DNA of 18,061 bases from Globobulimina sp. (lineage: Eukaryota > Foraminifera > Rotaliida): NCBI GenBank assembly GCA_003354225.1, contig PIVH01000003.1, positions 1-18,061 of the forward strand. Direction: 5' to 3'. Of the stretch, positions 17,514 through 18,061 are shown one piece after another; the stretch's first letter is position 1; every line of letters begins with the position of its first letter. The notes under the pieces are model-generated. The model made no database searches. It had not been told where the DNA came from and was given only the letters and a program-made list of their open reading frames with translations. The translations under genes were made by a program, and so were the position numbers.

Positions 17514-18061
17514 GACACTAGCTCAAAAAAAAAAGGAGATCACTGGAATGAATAGGGCTTTGCGAACAGCTCCATAATGCATCCGTTCAGTTCGAAAAGG
17601 TCACACCATGCCCGAAGAAAAGCAATTTTTATTAAACGAGTTACAAGCGTAATTTATCAAATATTATCTATTGTTTTCTTCTCACCATTCTTATATTTAT
17701 TACCTTTTACTATCAGTTATTTTATCCCTCATTTACGTTCGACATCATTGTGGCAAATTATATGACAGCAAATTATTAGAAACGATTTTGTCGCCATATG
17801 CATTTATACCGCCATTCAAAACACACATATTTTATTTCCAATGTCCATCAAAAAGCGCATCATATTTATGTGTACAGCGACGTCGACCTATTTCAAATTA
17901 AATGGTTTCATAAATATCAATCTTTTTATACGCTCATGGGAGATGGATGATTGCTCATAAATAATATGAGCGTTTAATACGGAATCGTATTGAGCATAAA
18001 GACATATCTGGGCAGTGTTTCTGAGCGAATTATATTCTATGAAATGGTGATAATGTGAATA
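17514..18061. other. AT-rich upstream intergenic DNA, no convincing gene
   Basis: Short ORFs up to about 76 codons exist on the plus strand but have no start context, domain or composition that supports coding. The region presumably carries the promoter or 5' UTR of the minus-strand gene. The only structured part seen is the palindrome cluster at its right end. Confidence 0.4.
17930..17990. repeat. Cluster of overlapping short inverted repeats
   Basis: GCTCATA at 17953..17959 pairs with TATGAGC at 17965..17971 across a 5-nt loop. ACGCTCAT at 17930..17937 pairs with ATGAGCGT at 17966..17973, sharing the same right arm. ATACG at 17977..17981 pairs with CGTAT at 17986..17990. The function is unknown; candidates are a binding site, a hairpin in a transcript, or chance in AT-rich DNA. 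Confidence 0.5.

Noticed and set aside
162-17901. Many plus-strand ORFs of 60-174 codons
   Set aside because: They lie antisense to the giant gene or in its AT-rich flank and show no domains or coherent composition. Hydrophobic ones are complements of acidic or TM-coding DNA.
1-18061. Giant virus or bacterial origin
   Set aside because: The polycystin-type REJ/GPS/TM architecture, PT linkers and an apparent GT-AG intron favour a eukaryotic nuclear gene; no viral hallmark gene is present.

Overview
The window looks like nuclear DNA of a microbial eukaryote. The coding strand carries a very long secreted or membrane multidomain protein with vWA, lamin-tail, cohesin-like, REJ, GPS-like and polycystin-type membrane segments. 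These are joined by Pro-Thr linkers of the kind common in stramenopile and some other protist surface proteins. The DNA is AT-rich, and one short T-rich GT-AG intron can be inferred. I see no bacterial operon, rRNA, tRNA, CRISPR array or transposon. The lineage cannot be fixed from this sequence alone; stramenopile-like is only a guess from the PT linkers and the YGDGI-type domain.

Essentially the whole window is one minus-strand gene, about 151..17471. Two adjacent ORFs, exon 1 (17471..16355) and exon 2 (16286..151), are separate on paper. Read together they make one continuous protein of about 5750 residues if a 68-nt intron at 16354..16287 is removed. The join falls exactly between a vWA domain and a lamin-tail-like (LTD) domain. 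The same vWA-to-LTD junction occurs uninterrupted further along in the protein, which is the main evidence for the join. Residue numbers below use the joined protein.

Layout from N to C terminus: signal peptide (1-19); YGDGI-type domain (33-115); vWA1 with a degraded MIDAS (162-372); LTD1; Cys-rich/FN3-like module; PT linker; vWA2 with an intact MIDAS (742-977); LTD2; Cys-rich/FN3-like module; PT linker; four copies of an unrecognised ~100-residue domain, with a different unrecognised domain between copies 2 and 3 (about 1318-1990); a region resembling the TMEM132 extracellular core (cohesin-like plus BIG/Ig-like strands, about 1990-3100); a second cohesin-like domain and a dockerin/EF-hand-like loop (about 3105-3352); a beta-rich segment and PT linker; REJ region (about 3600-4262); GAIN-like region ending in a GPS-like motif (about 4295-4728); and a polycystin-1-like membrane part with TM1-TM5, a 630-residue highly charged loop between TM3 and TM4, and a short cytoplasmic tail. 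The PLAT domain and the six-helix channel domain of polycystin-1 are missing.

The inferred job is a giant cell-surface adhesion or sensing receptor. Its large ectodomain is built from adhesion modules and anchored by the non-channel half of a polycystin-1/REJ membrane unit. The flanks (1..150 and 17472..18061) hold no convincing gene. A strong 3' splice-site-like sequence lies just upstream of the start codon, and a cluster of small palindromes lies at the far right edge.
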